A stretch of 64,000 nucleotides of DNA from Diplodia intermedia (Eukaryota; Ascomycota; Dothideomycetes; Botryosphaeriales; Botryosphaeriaceae), in the NCBI GenBank assembly GCA_021495925.1, contig JAKEKT010000079.1, forward strand, positions 106,891 to 170,890. Reading direction: 5' to 3'. Positions 54,745 through 64,000 of the stretch are shown piece after piece. Every line of letters begins with the position of its first letter. The stretch's first letter is position 1. The notes beneath the pieces are model-generated. The model was not told the origin of the DNA. It searched no databases and saw only the letters and a program-made list of their open reading frames with translations. The translations under genes were made by a program, and so were the position numbers.

Positions 54745-56864
54745 CTAGTTTATCGAGATGTTCACGATTTTGACATCCTCCTCGGGCTTCTCCTTGTACG
54801 TCCTGGCGTTTTCGATCTTGTGGATGACGTCCAAGCCTGCTACCGCTCGGCCGAAGATGGTGTGCTTGTTGTCAAGCCATGGCTACGAGTCCGTCAGCCT
54901 TTGTCGGAACCACATCCAGCAAACTGAACCCACCGTTTTCTCGGTTGTAATGAAGAACTGTGACCCGTTCGTGTTGGGACCAGCATTCGCCATGCTGACC
55001 GTGTAAGGCTTGTCGTGCTTGAGTGTGGAGAACTCGTCCTCGAACTCCTTGCCCCAGATACTCTCTCCGCCAGTACCATCGCCGAGAGGATCGCCCGTCT
55101 GCGAGATGATCAGCCTGTGAGCGGCGAAAGGGCAGGCCTAGCGTGCAAACCTGAATCATGAACTTGCGAATCACACGATGGAAGATCACGTTGTTGTAGT
55201 ATCCGTTGCGCGAGTGGACGACAAAGTTCTCCACAGCCTTGGGGGCTGCTTCAGGAAATAGTCGGACGTGGATGTCGCCGTAGGTGGTGTGAACGATTGC
55301 GGAAGTCCCGGTCTCTGCCGCTTTCTGCTCTTCTTGCTTTCGAGCGTTTACGTTGCGTGGCTTCTCGTTCTGCACATCGCGCTCCGACTTGCTGATCCTG
55401 TAGGCATGGTCAGTATCTGGGTCCAACGGCCTTACTCCCAACCGGAAACGTACTGTTCGTCGTTCGTAAACATGTAGAACCGCACCTTGCCGAATCCGGT
55501 GGCGACGAGCATGGCGTCCCTCTCCTCAGCTTCTTTAATCAGTGGATTCTCGCTGGCAGCCATCTCCACAGTTACAACCCCCTTCTTTTCCGGTTGGCCT
55601 TGGTACAGCGCCAGGTTCAAAGCTCTGAAGGGCTCGTCCTTGCCGTAGACTTTGACTACGCGATTGGTGAACGTGTTGATGACCTTTGCTCCCAGAATCG
55701 AGCCGTACATGATGAAGTGGCCGGTCTCGTCGAATATGACGTTGATGCGCGGTTTCACGGTTGGGTGTTCCAGCTCGCGCTCCACAGCCAGTCGACGGCC
55801 GAACTCAACGTCGTCCAGCTTCTGCAAAGCTGTGCCTACCTGCTGCATCTCCATGATGGTTGCAACAGACTCGTCGTAAGTGCGGTACAACTTGCCGGTG
55901 GAGAAGTCGAAGATGCGGACCTTCCGGTCGGGGAACGAAAATGTTGCAAATTGCGATCCATTGGGGGACATGGTGATGGAGCTCGGGACAGACTTGGCCT
56001 TTTTGAAGTCAAAGAGGTTTGTGGCGCTCTTCATCTGAAAGACATTGTCAGGCTTTTCGAAGCTGCCGCTCGGCCTCCAGTACTCCAGCATGCCTCCTTC
56101 GTCGGCCGAAACAACGCAGTCGTAGTCGTTGTTGTAAGCCATGAGAGACACCGGGCTGCGATGCAGGTTGGCGATGGTGTGTACGGGCTGCTGGTTCTCG
56201 CCCCGCCCGTCGAAGATGCGCATCGAGCTGTCCGTCTCAAGCGACACGGCGAGCAGAGGCAGGGAAGCACCGCGGCCGTGCACCCAGCAGACGCACCTTG
56301 GAGTGGCGTCGAGTGTCAGCATAGCCAGCAAATCGAAGGTTATGACGTCGAATATCTTGATCGTGTTGTCGGTACCCGCCGACGCAAAGCTCCTGCCGTC
56401 AGCGCTGACGCTGACCGACTTGATCTCGCCATTGTGCGCGCGGAACTCCTTGACGAAGTCGACGCCGTCGCGTGTCTTCTTCCAGAACTTGACAACGCCG
56501 TCGAGCGACGAGGTAATGAGGAAGTCGGTGTATGGGGTGAGGGTGGTGAAGCAGAGCTGCTCCTTGTGCATCAACGACTTAGAGTAGCGTGCGGAGGCGG
56601 GGAGGGCGGCAACGTAGAGCCGCTCGTAGGGCAGCTTCCTGCGCTTTTTCTTGGACGCCTGCGAGGGCAGAGCGGGCCCGAAGTCGTCGTCGTCCGAGGA
56701 GCTATCTGCGGGAGGGTGAGTATGCGCGCGCAGGCAGGCCGGGACGAGGATTGCGGGAGCTGACCGTCGTCGTGCGAACTGCGGGCGAGGCCATTGCGGC
56801 CGTCGTCCTGCGTCTCGTCGAACGTGCGCTTCCTTGCGCCACGCGAAGGCGGGGTGGCACTCAT
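54745..56864 (-). CDS. WD-repeat cyclophilin (peptidyl-prolyl isomerase), PPWD1 type
   Basis: Nuclear peptidyl-prolyl cis-trans isomerase associated with spliceosomes in animals (PPWD1). Five exons: 56765-56864, 55454-56705, 55151-55397, 54934-55098 and 54745-54882, about 633 residues. An acidic N-terminus (SSSDDDDFGPALP) and basic KKKRRK precede a WD-repeat region (about 55-440; blades such as SSLDGVVKFWKK, SAGTDNTIKIFDV, FPDRKVRIFDFSTG). The cyclophilin domain (about 478-633) shows catalytic FHRVI (Arg), FMIQTGD (Phe, Gln), MANAGPNTNGSQFFITT, and WLDNKHTIFG with the cyclosporin-binding Trp, so it should be active. Ends VKIVNISIN. All junctions keep phase (G|AT, CA|G and two in phase 0). It lies 235 bp downstream of ECM29 on the same strand. 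Confidence 0.93.
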
Positions 56865-57099
56865 GGTTGAGGGAAGGCAGGCGTGCTGGGGAAAAGATGG
56901 CGGAGCGGCGGTGCCTGGAGCGGCCCAACGCGGCTTATCTTATCAAAGCTCGCCGTCTCACGACCGCACCACGTCAAGCACACTGAAATTCACCATGCCT
57001 TTGCAGCTTCTCGTTGCAACATTAAGAGAACCGGCTACGCAAGCCCTGCATCTAATAGGGGCCCAGCTGCCGTGGCTTGCCTTCGCCCTCAAAGGCTCC

Positions 57100-60000
57100 T
57101 CAGACCTCTTCCTCCGTTCTTTTCGCCGTCTTCGCCTTCTCCAACTCGGCCCGCACCACTGGGCTCCGCTCACTCTCGATCTCCGGCCCCAACTTCCCCA
57201 CAAGCAGCCCCCTTGCAAACCCCCTCTCCGGCAGCTTGGCTAAGGCATGGATCGCCTGTGCCCGCTTGACGCGCATTGCCTCGCTCAAGCCATCGTAGCG
57301 TGCGTTGAACAGCAGAGCGTCCAGCGCCTCCTTCAACTGCGCCTCGTTGCCTGTTGAGAAGCTGCCGGTTGGCTCTTGCGTGTATACACGGTCGAAGAGC
57401 GACTGCAACGCCTCGAAGACGGCGACATGGATCGTGTTGGACGGCAGTGTGTTCAGCTTGCGCGCCTGATCGAGGAAGCGTAAGGCTGCGCCCGAAAGAG
57501 CCGTGTCCTGCAGCAGTTTTGGGTTGATCGATGCCTGCAGCGCAAAGATGGCGCCCGTGGCCGTGTTGTCGCGCCTGCGAACGTCAGCTTCGGTCCTTGC
57601 GGGAGCGGCATGGGAATGGTGAGCATACAGCTTCTCGTCTTTTCGCATCGCCTCCCCCGCATCCACGTCCATGGCATCCTCATCGCCTGCCGTCAATTCC
57701 TCCACCACCGGACTGACTATGTCAAACACCGTCTCGCTCCAATCCGTCTCTGCCATAGCGGCAGCGATCCGCCCCAGCGGCTTGAGAGCGTGCTGCCGGT
57801 ACGTCTTGTTTTGCCGCCTGGCCTCCCGCACAATCACCTTCCTTATTTGATCTGCCACGTCTGCCCGACCTTTCCACCAGGCCCCCCCTCTTTCGACGAA
57901 TCGCGCAAACGCTTGCAAGACTACCTCTTTGCCCTCCCACGACTTACCCCCAAGCGCCTTGTCCAGCACGGGCCAGATGGTTTCCGCGTTGGGAACGCTG
58001 ATATCCTCCACCGTCGAAGCCAACGCGTTAGTCGCTTCTGCGACGGCCTTGGCCGCCGTGTGCTTGAGCGTCCAGCGGGGACTGTCTAGGTTTCCTTGTG
58101 CGATTGCCACAATGTCCTTGACGTAGAGTTGCACCGCAAGGCTCCCTCCGACGTTGTCATCCCACGCTCGTGAAAAGAGCTCACGTACAGCTTCCGAGCT
58201 GTCGTGCTTTGCGATGTACGTAAAAGGCAGCAGCTCTGTGCTCAACGCATTGAACTTGTCTGAAGCGTGCTTGGAAATGGCGGCGACAATGTCGCCCGAT
58301 TCGACCCGGTTTCGCTCATCGTCGGACTCAAAATACAGGCGTTTGCAGAAGGCAATGAGCTCTAGTATCTGCTTCTCAGAGGCAATGCGGGTGACATATC
58401 CTGCCGCGGCAGCGTACGCAGCCGACACTGTTTCGTTGCGGTCGTGTATATGCTTCTCAATAAGCTTCAGAACACGGTCCGCGTAGGGCTTGAATAGGAA
58501 ACCACGGCGCGTAGCCAAGGATACTAGGACGCGAGAGGCGCCAACTTTTGAAGGGAGGCCTATGGCCGTTTTCATTGCGCTTTCCAGCCTTGGCTCCAGC
58601 GCCTTCATGGATCCATCGTCCAGGAGGTCGAGACATCGTTCGATTGCCTCCATAAGGGGGCTTCCACGGACACTTGCCAAGCGCATGTCGTCAATCTTCT
58701 GCTCTGTCAGGTTGTATTTGGATGCGTTCAGGTGGATGTAGTTCACGGCCTCTGGCTCGACCGAACTAAGCAAGCCGATAAGTCTCTCGATGAGCTCGGG
58801 TATATACGGCCTGAGAATCTTTGCACTACTTTTCTTGATGATCTCCAGGAGGGTTTTGAGTGCAAAGTACTGGACCTCCTTCGCACTGGATTCCAGACCC
58901 GAGGTAGAAAGGAGGAATGGAAGGACGTTCTTGAGCATGGTGTCCGCATTCTTCATCGAGCTGTCACCAGCCTCGAGACTTCGGGTCAATATGGCCGTGA
59001 GTACCCGAGCAAGACCCCCAGCTGCTTGGCGGACCGATTCCTTGATGTCATCCAGTACTTTGAAACACGCCGTCCAGATTCGTCCCAGGTACTGCTCGTA
59101 CTTTTCTTCGTGAGCCGAAGTATGTGGCAAGGGGGTTTCGTAGGGGTCTACCTTTTCGATGCTTCTGCCTTGAACGAGGTCGGCTATCGCAGCGCATGCA
59201 GCCTGTCTCACACGCCACTCCCTACCAAGGATGTTGAGGAGCAAATCTTCCATGATGGCTTCGAAGTGCTTGTCGAGCGTCGCAGACGAATCCTTCACGA
59301 GCGCATTCCAGATGTCGTTCATCGAGCGTTGAACGTTCGGGTTCGGATCGAACCTACGCGCATTAGTCAGGTCGCGGACTGGCTCGGTGTTCTCTTACCT
59401 GTAGCGGTACAACTTGGGATACAACTTGGGGTTCTCTGCCAAATAACCATTGACACTGGAATCGGAAAGAACGTTACTGAGTCCAAATCTGCCAAAAGCG
59501 GCCCGGCTAGACCAGATAGCATTGTTTGCTGCGAGGGACATGAACCGATAGACCAGACTGGAATCTCCGACTTCAGAGGCCAGATTCAAGATGTCCTTGT
59601 AAGTGGTCACTGAACCATCGCCGGTTGGAAGTGACCCAGGTTCGAAAAGCTGGGTTTCTTCCGAAACGTTGCCGGAAAGGTTTGGCTTGCTATCGGAGAA
59701 AGAGCCGACAAGATCTCTGACCAAGTCGTCCTTCAGCTGACGGTCACCCTTTTCGTACACCAAGCCCAAGCCTCGAGATGCTGCTTCTTGAACCACCTCG
59801 TCACGATCCGAGAGGCATCCTTTGAAGGCGAGTTGACACTCTGCCAATCGGGACTGTACAGCAGGTAGATGGCCAAGGAATTGGACAATACTCAAAAGCC
59901 AGATAACCGAGGCCTTCTTCATTGCGGGTTTTGTGTTGCGGCAGTTGGAGAGTACCTTCTCCAGCACGAGGAGCAAAGTTTTACCTCTTGACGGTGCGGA

Positions 60001-62997
60001 CGGAATGGGGGCATCGATATCCAGCCTGGGTGCCAATATTGTGGCGTTCCAGCTTCCCGCAAGGCAAGCCACAGCCTCTCCAACAGCAAACTGCGTCTCC
60101 GTCTGACGGATTTCGTGTAGCTCGAAGATCTTGTCTCCCACAAAGCTCAGGTTCGCATCTGATTCGTCATCGACGATCATCGCAAGATGGCCCAGTGCAA
60201 GAATCGCCTTCTCATTGCCGGTCTTTGCCCTTTCCATGAGCTTGTCGGTGAACAGGGTGAAGTTTATTTTAGCGATATCCGTCATACGTTCAGCTTTGAC
60301 AACGAAAAACAAGCTCAGCTCACTAATGGCCAGTGAGGTGGCATCTCTCAACGTCTTGTCTGTCGAGCCCCTAAGTACATCCAGAATCAACTTCAGGAGA
60401 TGCTGCAGCTTCTCCTCCGAAGCAGATGCACGACGCTTCCTGGCAGTCAACCTGCTGAAATAATAAGACACTGCGAGAATTGCGCCAGCGGCTTCGTTGA
60501 CTTGGCTACCAACAGCCCTCTCCCATTGGTCGGCCCTTTGCAAAAGAGAGGATAGAGATTGGTCGGCTTCGGAGGCAACGACGGCGCTGTGGGTCGCGAG
60601 AAGACCGTACGCATGCGCAGCTACTGTTCGCGTTGGCTCGTGATTGGAGAAAATGCATGGTTCAATAGCTCTGAACGCTGGCGCAGCCTGAGACATGTCC
60701 AACAGGTCGTCCGGGCTTAGCGAGCAAAGCTGGACGAACCTCTCGCCCAGGTCGTTCAAAGAAGTGTCTCCTTCCCACAGAAGCCCCTCAAGAGCCGCCC
60801 GCATGAGGGCCAGGACCGAGTGCAGGATTGCTCCTTGGTCTGACGCTGCTCGCTTAAGATATGATTTGACGGCATTGCGAGAGTCAGCGTCGGTTGATAT
60901 CGCAGTATCAAGCTTTCTTGACCAATCGACATCAACTGGTATGGCCATACCATGCGTTCTAAGCGCCTCATCCATCAGAATCTGATGAACGAATCTGACA
61001 GTAGGAGCGAATGCATGGGGGAAATAGCGTTTGAAATGGCGAACTTGGTCATTTGGACGCCACGCGTTTCTCGTTGCCGCCGAAACCTCGGGCAGCGAGA
61101 GAACGTAGATGGACAGTTCTGCAAAGTCAGGGAAGGGTAGATGAGATTCTTCGCCTCCTCCCGCACTGACGCCGCTCTGCGATGAGTGGAGAAGCCGAGA
61201 CCAGTGTGGATCAAGGCCTCGACTTCCTTCCTCACGGACCTCCTGATTTTCCGACGCAGGGCCGCTGATGGCGAGAATGTCGATCCAACGCGCAACGACG
61301 TCTTTGTAGGGTAGACATCTGTTTGCAAATCGTACGGCAGCATAGCGCGTGCTTCGGCGGAATGTTGATGGGTTGGAGTCTGCGTCTTCCTCGGCGGACA
61401 TTTGTTGGAGTAAGAGGTCTCTGAGACTCCTTTGGACGTCGGCATTGGAGGATGTCGCAAGGGCACCCAGCACGCTCGAAAGAGCTTCATCGATGCTGAC
61501 ACCAGTGTCGCGTCCGGATGTGTCATCGCTCAAGGATTTGAACAGCCACCGGAGCAGATTGAGGCTGGGTTCAAGGAGTACCTCTTCGGGAGCCGCCTTG
61601 GCCAAGAGACCAATAACCTCATAGACGTACCCGCGCAAGGCGACGTCTTCGTCTGGATTAGGCTTTGGCCATCCTTGATCTTCGACGAAAGCTCTAAGCC
61701 GCTGCACAAGAATGGGCCCGACCGCATGGAGGTCGGCAGCAGACCCACGGCGTGCCATGAAGTTGACGAAGGCGAAGATTGCGGCACGGAGTTTAGTGGC
61801 TTCCCGTCCCCGAGCGCTACTACCACTCGTGGCCGTGGTTGACCCGTCGTCCACCGCGCCGTAAGTAAGCCCCTCTTCAACCAGCCGGGTGACCTTGGAC
61901 GTGAAAGAAGTTGCCGCGATAGATTTAGCAAGATAAGAGAGTATCTTTATTTTCAGCGCCGGTCGAGCCGGCGATTGACCAGCGGGAGTGCCAAAGTAGA
62001 CGTCATACAAGCTACTGATGACGCGCCGATCCTCCAGATCGGTGTTGGGCAGGGTACGCTTGAGAATGTCGTCGCCAATCTCGTAGATGCGAGAGTTTGC
62101 GTCTGCGGACGCGTACACTGCCGGGAGAAAGCGCTCGTCGTCTGTAAACACTCCACTGACCAGGAACCTTGAAGCAGTGACCTTGGCTTCCGCGAGATTC
62201 ATGCCGCCGTCTGCAGAGGGATCCCAAACTCCAGGCTTGCCTTGCAAGGTCAGAAACTGGTACTCATTGGGAGACAAGCCAGGGCATGTGGTATCAGAAG
62301 CATCTGGGCCGGCCCGGACAGCGGTAAACAAGATTAGCTTGCCGAACCAGAATGACAAGAACTTGGCATCTTCTTTGCTGACGTTGAGCTTCTCGCGCAG
62401 CTGCTCATCGTCCTTGGTCCCACGCGGCGGCAATTGAAAGAGAGCCAGGAGGCGCAGCAGGAGGTTGAACAGCTGCGAACCATGGGGGAGGGACTTTGCT
62501 GTGTCTGCAGCGATGCCGTGGATGAGGACAGGAAGCAGGCCAAGGCGTTCGCTCAGCGGTAGGCGTGAGATGCCCTGCTGGACGTACAGCAGGTCGAAAT
62601 GGCGGATTAGAGGCGATTCCGCATGCTCTTTGAACTGCTGCAGCAGGGCTGCCACGGGAAGCTGGATTTCTCTGGCGCGGCATCAGCGGAAAGCAGGGCA
62701 AGCAGAGGCAGGGCGAGTGACGGACTGCGGTCTCACGCGTGTGTTGATATGCTGGCACACGGTAATCACCTAAAACAAGAAGCGGGCATCAGCAGCCGCG
62801 ACGCGAGGGACCAAGGCCTAGGACCGGTGGGGACTTGCCTTGTTGCGCACGCTCACGTGCTCGGAGGCGAGTTTGAGCAGCAGGGGGCCGAGGTAGGTGT
62901 TGAGGATGGACTGGAGCTTCACATCGGAATCGGCCAGCGCGATCCGGAGCTCGACTTTGGCGACAAGCGCGAGCTCGCGCTCTTCCGACGAAGCCAT
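57100..62997 (-). CDS. ECM29: Proteasome adaptor and scaffold ECM29
   Basis: HEAT-repeat protein that tethers the 19S and 20S particles, checks faulty 26S proteasomes and links them to other compartments. Four exons: 62839-62997, 62726-62769, 59399-62671 and 57100-59353, giving about 1909 residues (yeast ~1870). The start MASSEERELALVAKVELRIA precedes the typical HVSVRNKVITVCQHINTRVR segment, then IQLPVAALLQQFKEHAESPL and LIRHFDLLYVQQGISRLPLS. The middle and C-terminal parts are helical throughout with HEAT-like pairs (SRGLGLVYEKGDRQLKDDLV; DIWNALVKDSSATLDKHFEA). Intron 1 has a GC donor (GCAAGT) and acceptor TTTTAG; intron 2 donor is GTCCGT. The CA|A and AG|G junctions restore family sequence. 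It is divergent from a UBX-domain gene across 377 bp. Confidence 0.93.
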
Positions 62998-63374
62998 GGT
63001 GCGGGAGGCGGGCGCGGACAGCTACACGGGCGGGCGGAGCAGACAGCGGGCCATAAGGGTGGACATCTGTCTGGAGCAGGCAGGCATGGGCTGCGCGGCT
63101 CTGGTGAGGCGTCGACCGCAGATGCTTGCTGGGCCTGGTGGCTCGTGACCCGCGGCGCCGGAGAAACAATTGCGATGGCGATGACGCCGTCGCGCCGCAA
63201 CTGCTGCTGCTAAGCTCTCTACCTTGCTCAACTCTCTCTCTCTCTCTCTCTCTCTCCTCTGCTCCCACGTCGCGCCCCCGCCCCGCCCGCTTTGCCTCGC
63301 GTCGCTGCCGCTGCCGTCCTCTGACCGCCGTCCATCCGCCAGCCTTGTCGCGCCGAAGCCACTGCAAGCCCACC
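62998..63374. promoter_or_regulatory. Divergent promoter shared by ECM29 and the UBX-domain gene
   Basis: 377 bases separate two genes of the ubiquitin-proteasome system transcribed away from each other. A (CT)n tract lies towards the UBX side. No sequence identical to the yeast Rpn4 element (GGTGGCAAA) was found by eye on either strand; the nearest is GGTGGCTCG around 63139. Shared regulation is inference. Confidence 0.55.
63232..63256. repeat. CT dinucleotide repeat in promoter or leader
   Basis: About twelve CT units in a row on the plus strand, 120 bases before the UBX gene start. CT tracts near the transcription start are common in highly expressed fungal genes; it is also a likely polymorphic microsatellite. 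Confidence 0.85.
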
Positions 63375-64000
63375 ATGGACGACAACATTGCCAGCTTCAC
63401 GAGCATCACGGGCGCCGACCCTCCGCGCGCCGCCCAATACCTACAGCTCACCGACAATAATCTGGAGCAGGCCATCCAGCTCTTCTTCGACAGCCCCAAC
63501 CTAGACCTCGGCGCCGGTGCCGCACAACCCTCCTCCTCGTCTGCTGCGGGCGCGCGTGCCGACGAGCCCATCAGCGTCGATTCCGATGACGATGACGACA
63601 ATGCCGTCGCCACTTCGGACGGTCCCCAGCCCGACCACAGCGTAGAGGATGACGAAGCCATGGCTCGTCGCCTGCAGGAAGAAATGTTTGGTGCTGGCGG
63701 CCATGACGCAGACAGCGAGGTGCGCGCTCCCATGGCCCGGACCACCGAGACGTTGGTTGGGCCCGGCGGGGATTACGATGAGGATAACATGCACACTACC
63801 ATGATGGCTCGGATGGCTGCCCGACACAGACCAGCAGGTGAGTTGCAAGCAAGGCTTTCTGGAACTACTGTGTTGGAAGGAGGCACCATGGGTAGGCAGT
63901 TTGGGGGGTAGGCATTTGTCATTGTATCTTTTGTGCGTTTATGAGAGCTTTGCAGGCAGAGATAGCGGTAGAAATAATAGGTCGATGCTGCGCAGCTTTC
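63375..64000 (+). CDS. UBX5: UBX-domain Cdc48 adaptor, N-terminal part (truncated by right edge)
   Basis: Resembles yeast Ubx5/human UBXN7: a UBA-UAS-UBX protein that bridges Cdc48/p97, ubiquitin and cullin ligases. Exon 1 (63375-63837) begins MDDNIASFTSITGADPPRAA and forms a UBA-like domain (about 1-45; YLQLTDNNLEQAIQLFFDSP). An acidic run (DSDDDDDN) and a UIM-like helix (about 92-106; DDEAMARRLQEEMFG) follow. The donor at 63838 (GTGAGT) joins acceptor TTTGCAG to a second exon from 63956 that runs off the window (GRDSGRNNRSMLRSF). The frame stays open past the donor to 63911, but that extension is not family-like. UAS and UBX domains would lie beyond the edge, so the assignment rests on the N-terminal arrangement. 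Confidence 0.75.

Noticed and set aside
55594..56763. 389-codon plus-strand frame opposite the PPWD1-type gene
   Set aside because: Antisense shadow of the WD-repeat exon; composition is rich in Val, Leu, Glu and Arg as expected from reversed WD codons, with no motif.
63838..63911. Read-through of exon 1 of the UBX gene to a stop at 63911
   Set aside because: A strong GTGAGT donor and a downstream TTTGCAG acceptor in the right phase indicate splicing; the read-through residues are not family-like.

Overview
The window is nuclear DNA of a filamentous ascomycete (Pezizomycotina). This rests on short introns with GT...AG ends and CTNAC-type branch points, pyrimidine-rich leaders, moderately GC-rich coding sequence, and orthologues typical of this group. 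A placement in or near the Dothideomycetes is inferred from the small bZIP-like protein and several lineage-type hypothetical proteins; no phylogeny was run. About 22 protein genes can be supported. No tRNA, rRNA, CRISPR array or intact transposon was found.

Layout. 1-3.7 kb: 5' two thirds of the clathrin heavy chain gene (minus, runs off the left edge). 5.2-6.2 kb: translation factor eIF3j (plus). 7.3-8.3 kb: small helical protein of unknown function with a 572-nt intron. 8.9-11.5 kb: divergent pair FCF1 (rRNA-processing PIN nuclease, minus) and CSI2-like membrane protein (plus). 12.2-13.3 kb: TA-rich, gene-free tract that looks like a RIP-mutated repeat relic. 14.4-18.5 kb: conserved phospho-site-rich hypothetical protein and a SWIM zinc-finger protein (both minus). 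18.5-23.6 kb: gene-poor, with a short bZIP-like gene (minus) and a probable pseudogene. 23.6-36.9 kb, all plus: GTS1-type ArfGAP, WW + PhoD-like phosphatase, Fmp32/MCUR1-type mitochondrial protein, 14-3-3, and YTM1. 38.1-41.2 kb: TRM112 and a Rad60/Esc2-type SUMO-like protein (minus), the latter divergent from LSM6 (plus). 41.2-44.7 kb: no recognisable gene. 44.7-47.7 kb: large disordered fungal protein. 47.7-51.3 kb: gene-poor. 51.3-54.0 kb: three small lineage-type genes, two of them cysteine-rich. 54.7-63.0 kb, minus: PPWD1-type cyclophilin and the proteasome adaptor ECM29. 63.4 kb to the right edge: start of a UBX-domain Cdc48 adaptor, divergent from ECM29.

The recognised genes are mostly housekeeping: ribosome assembly and translation (FCF1, YTM1, TRM112, eIF3j), RNA splicing and decay (LSM6, PPWD1), vesicle traffic (clathrin, ArfGAP), signalling (14-3-3) and the ubiquitin/SUMO/proteasome system (ECM29, UBX protein, Rad60-like). 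No biosynthetic or defence cluster is visible. The least ordinary items are the twin CxC-x9-CxxC small protein at 53.6-54.0 kb, the bZIP-like protein with no leucine zipper, the PhoD-like enzyme with Ser where His is expected, three genes with stop-free introns whose length is a multiple of three, very short exons in 14-3-3 and clathrin, a GC-AG intron in ECM29, and the RIP-like tract. All exon boundaries were set by eye from splice consensus, reading phase and remembered family sequence.
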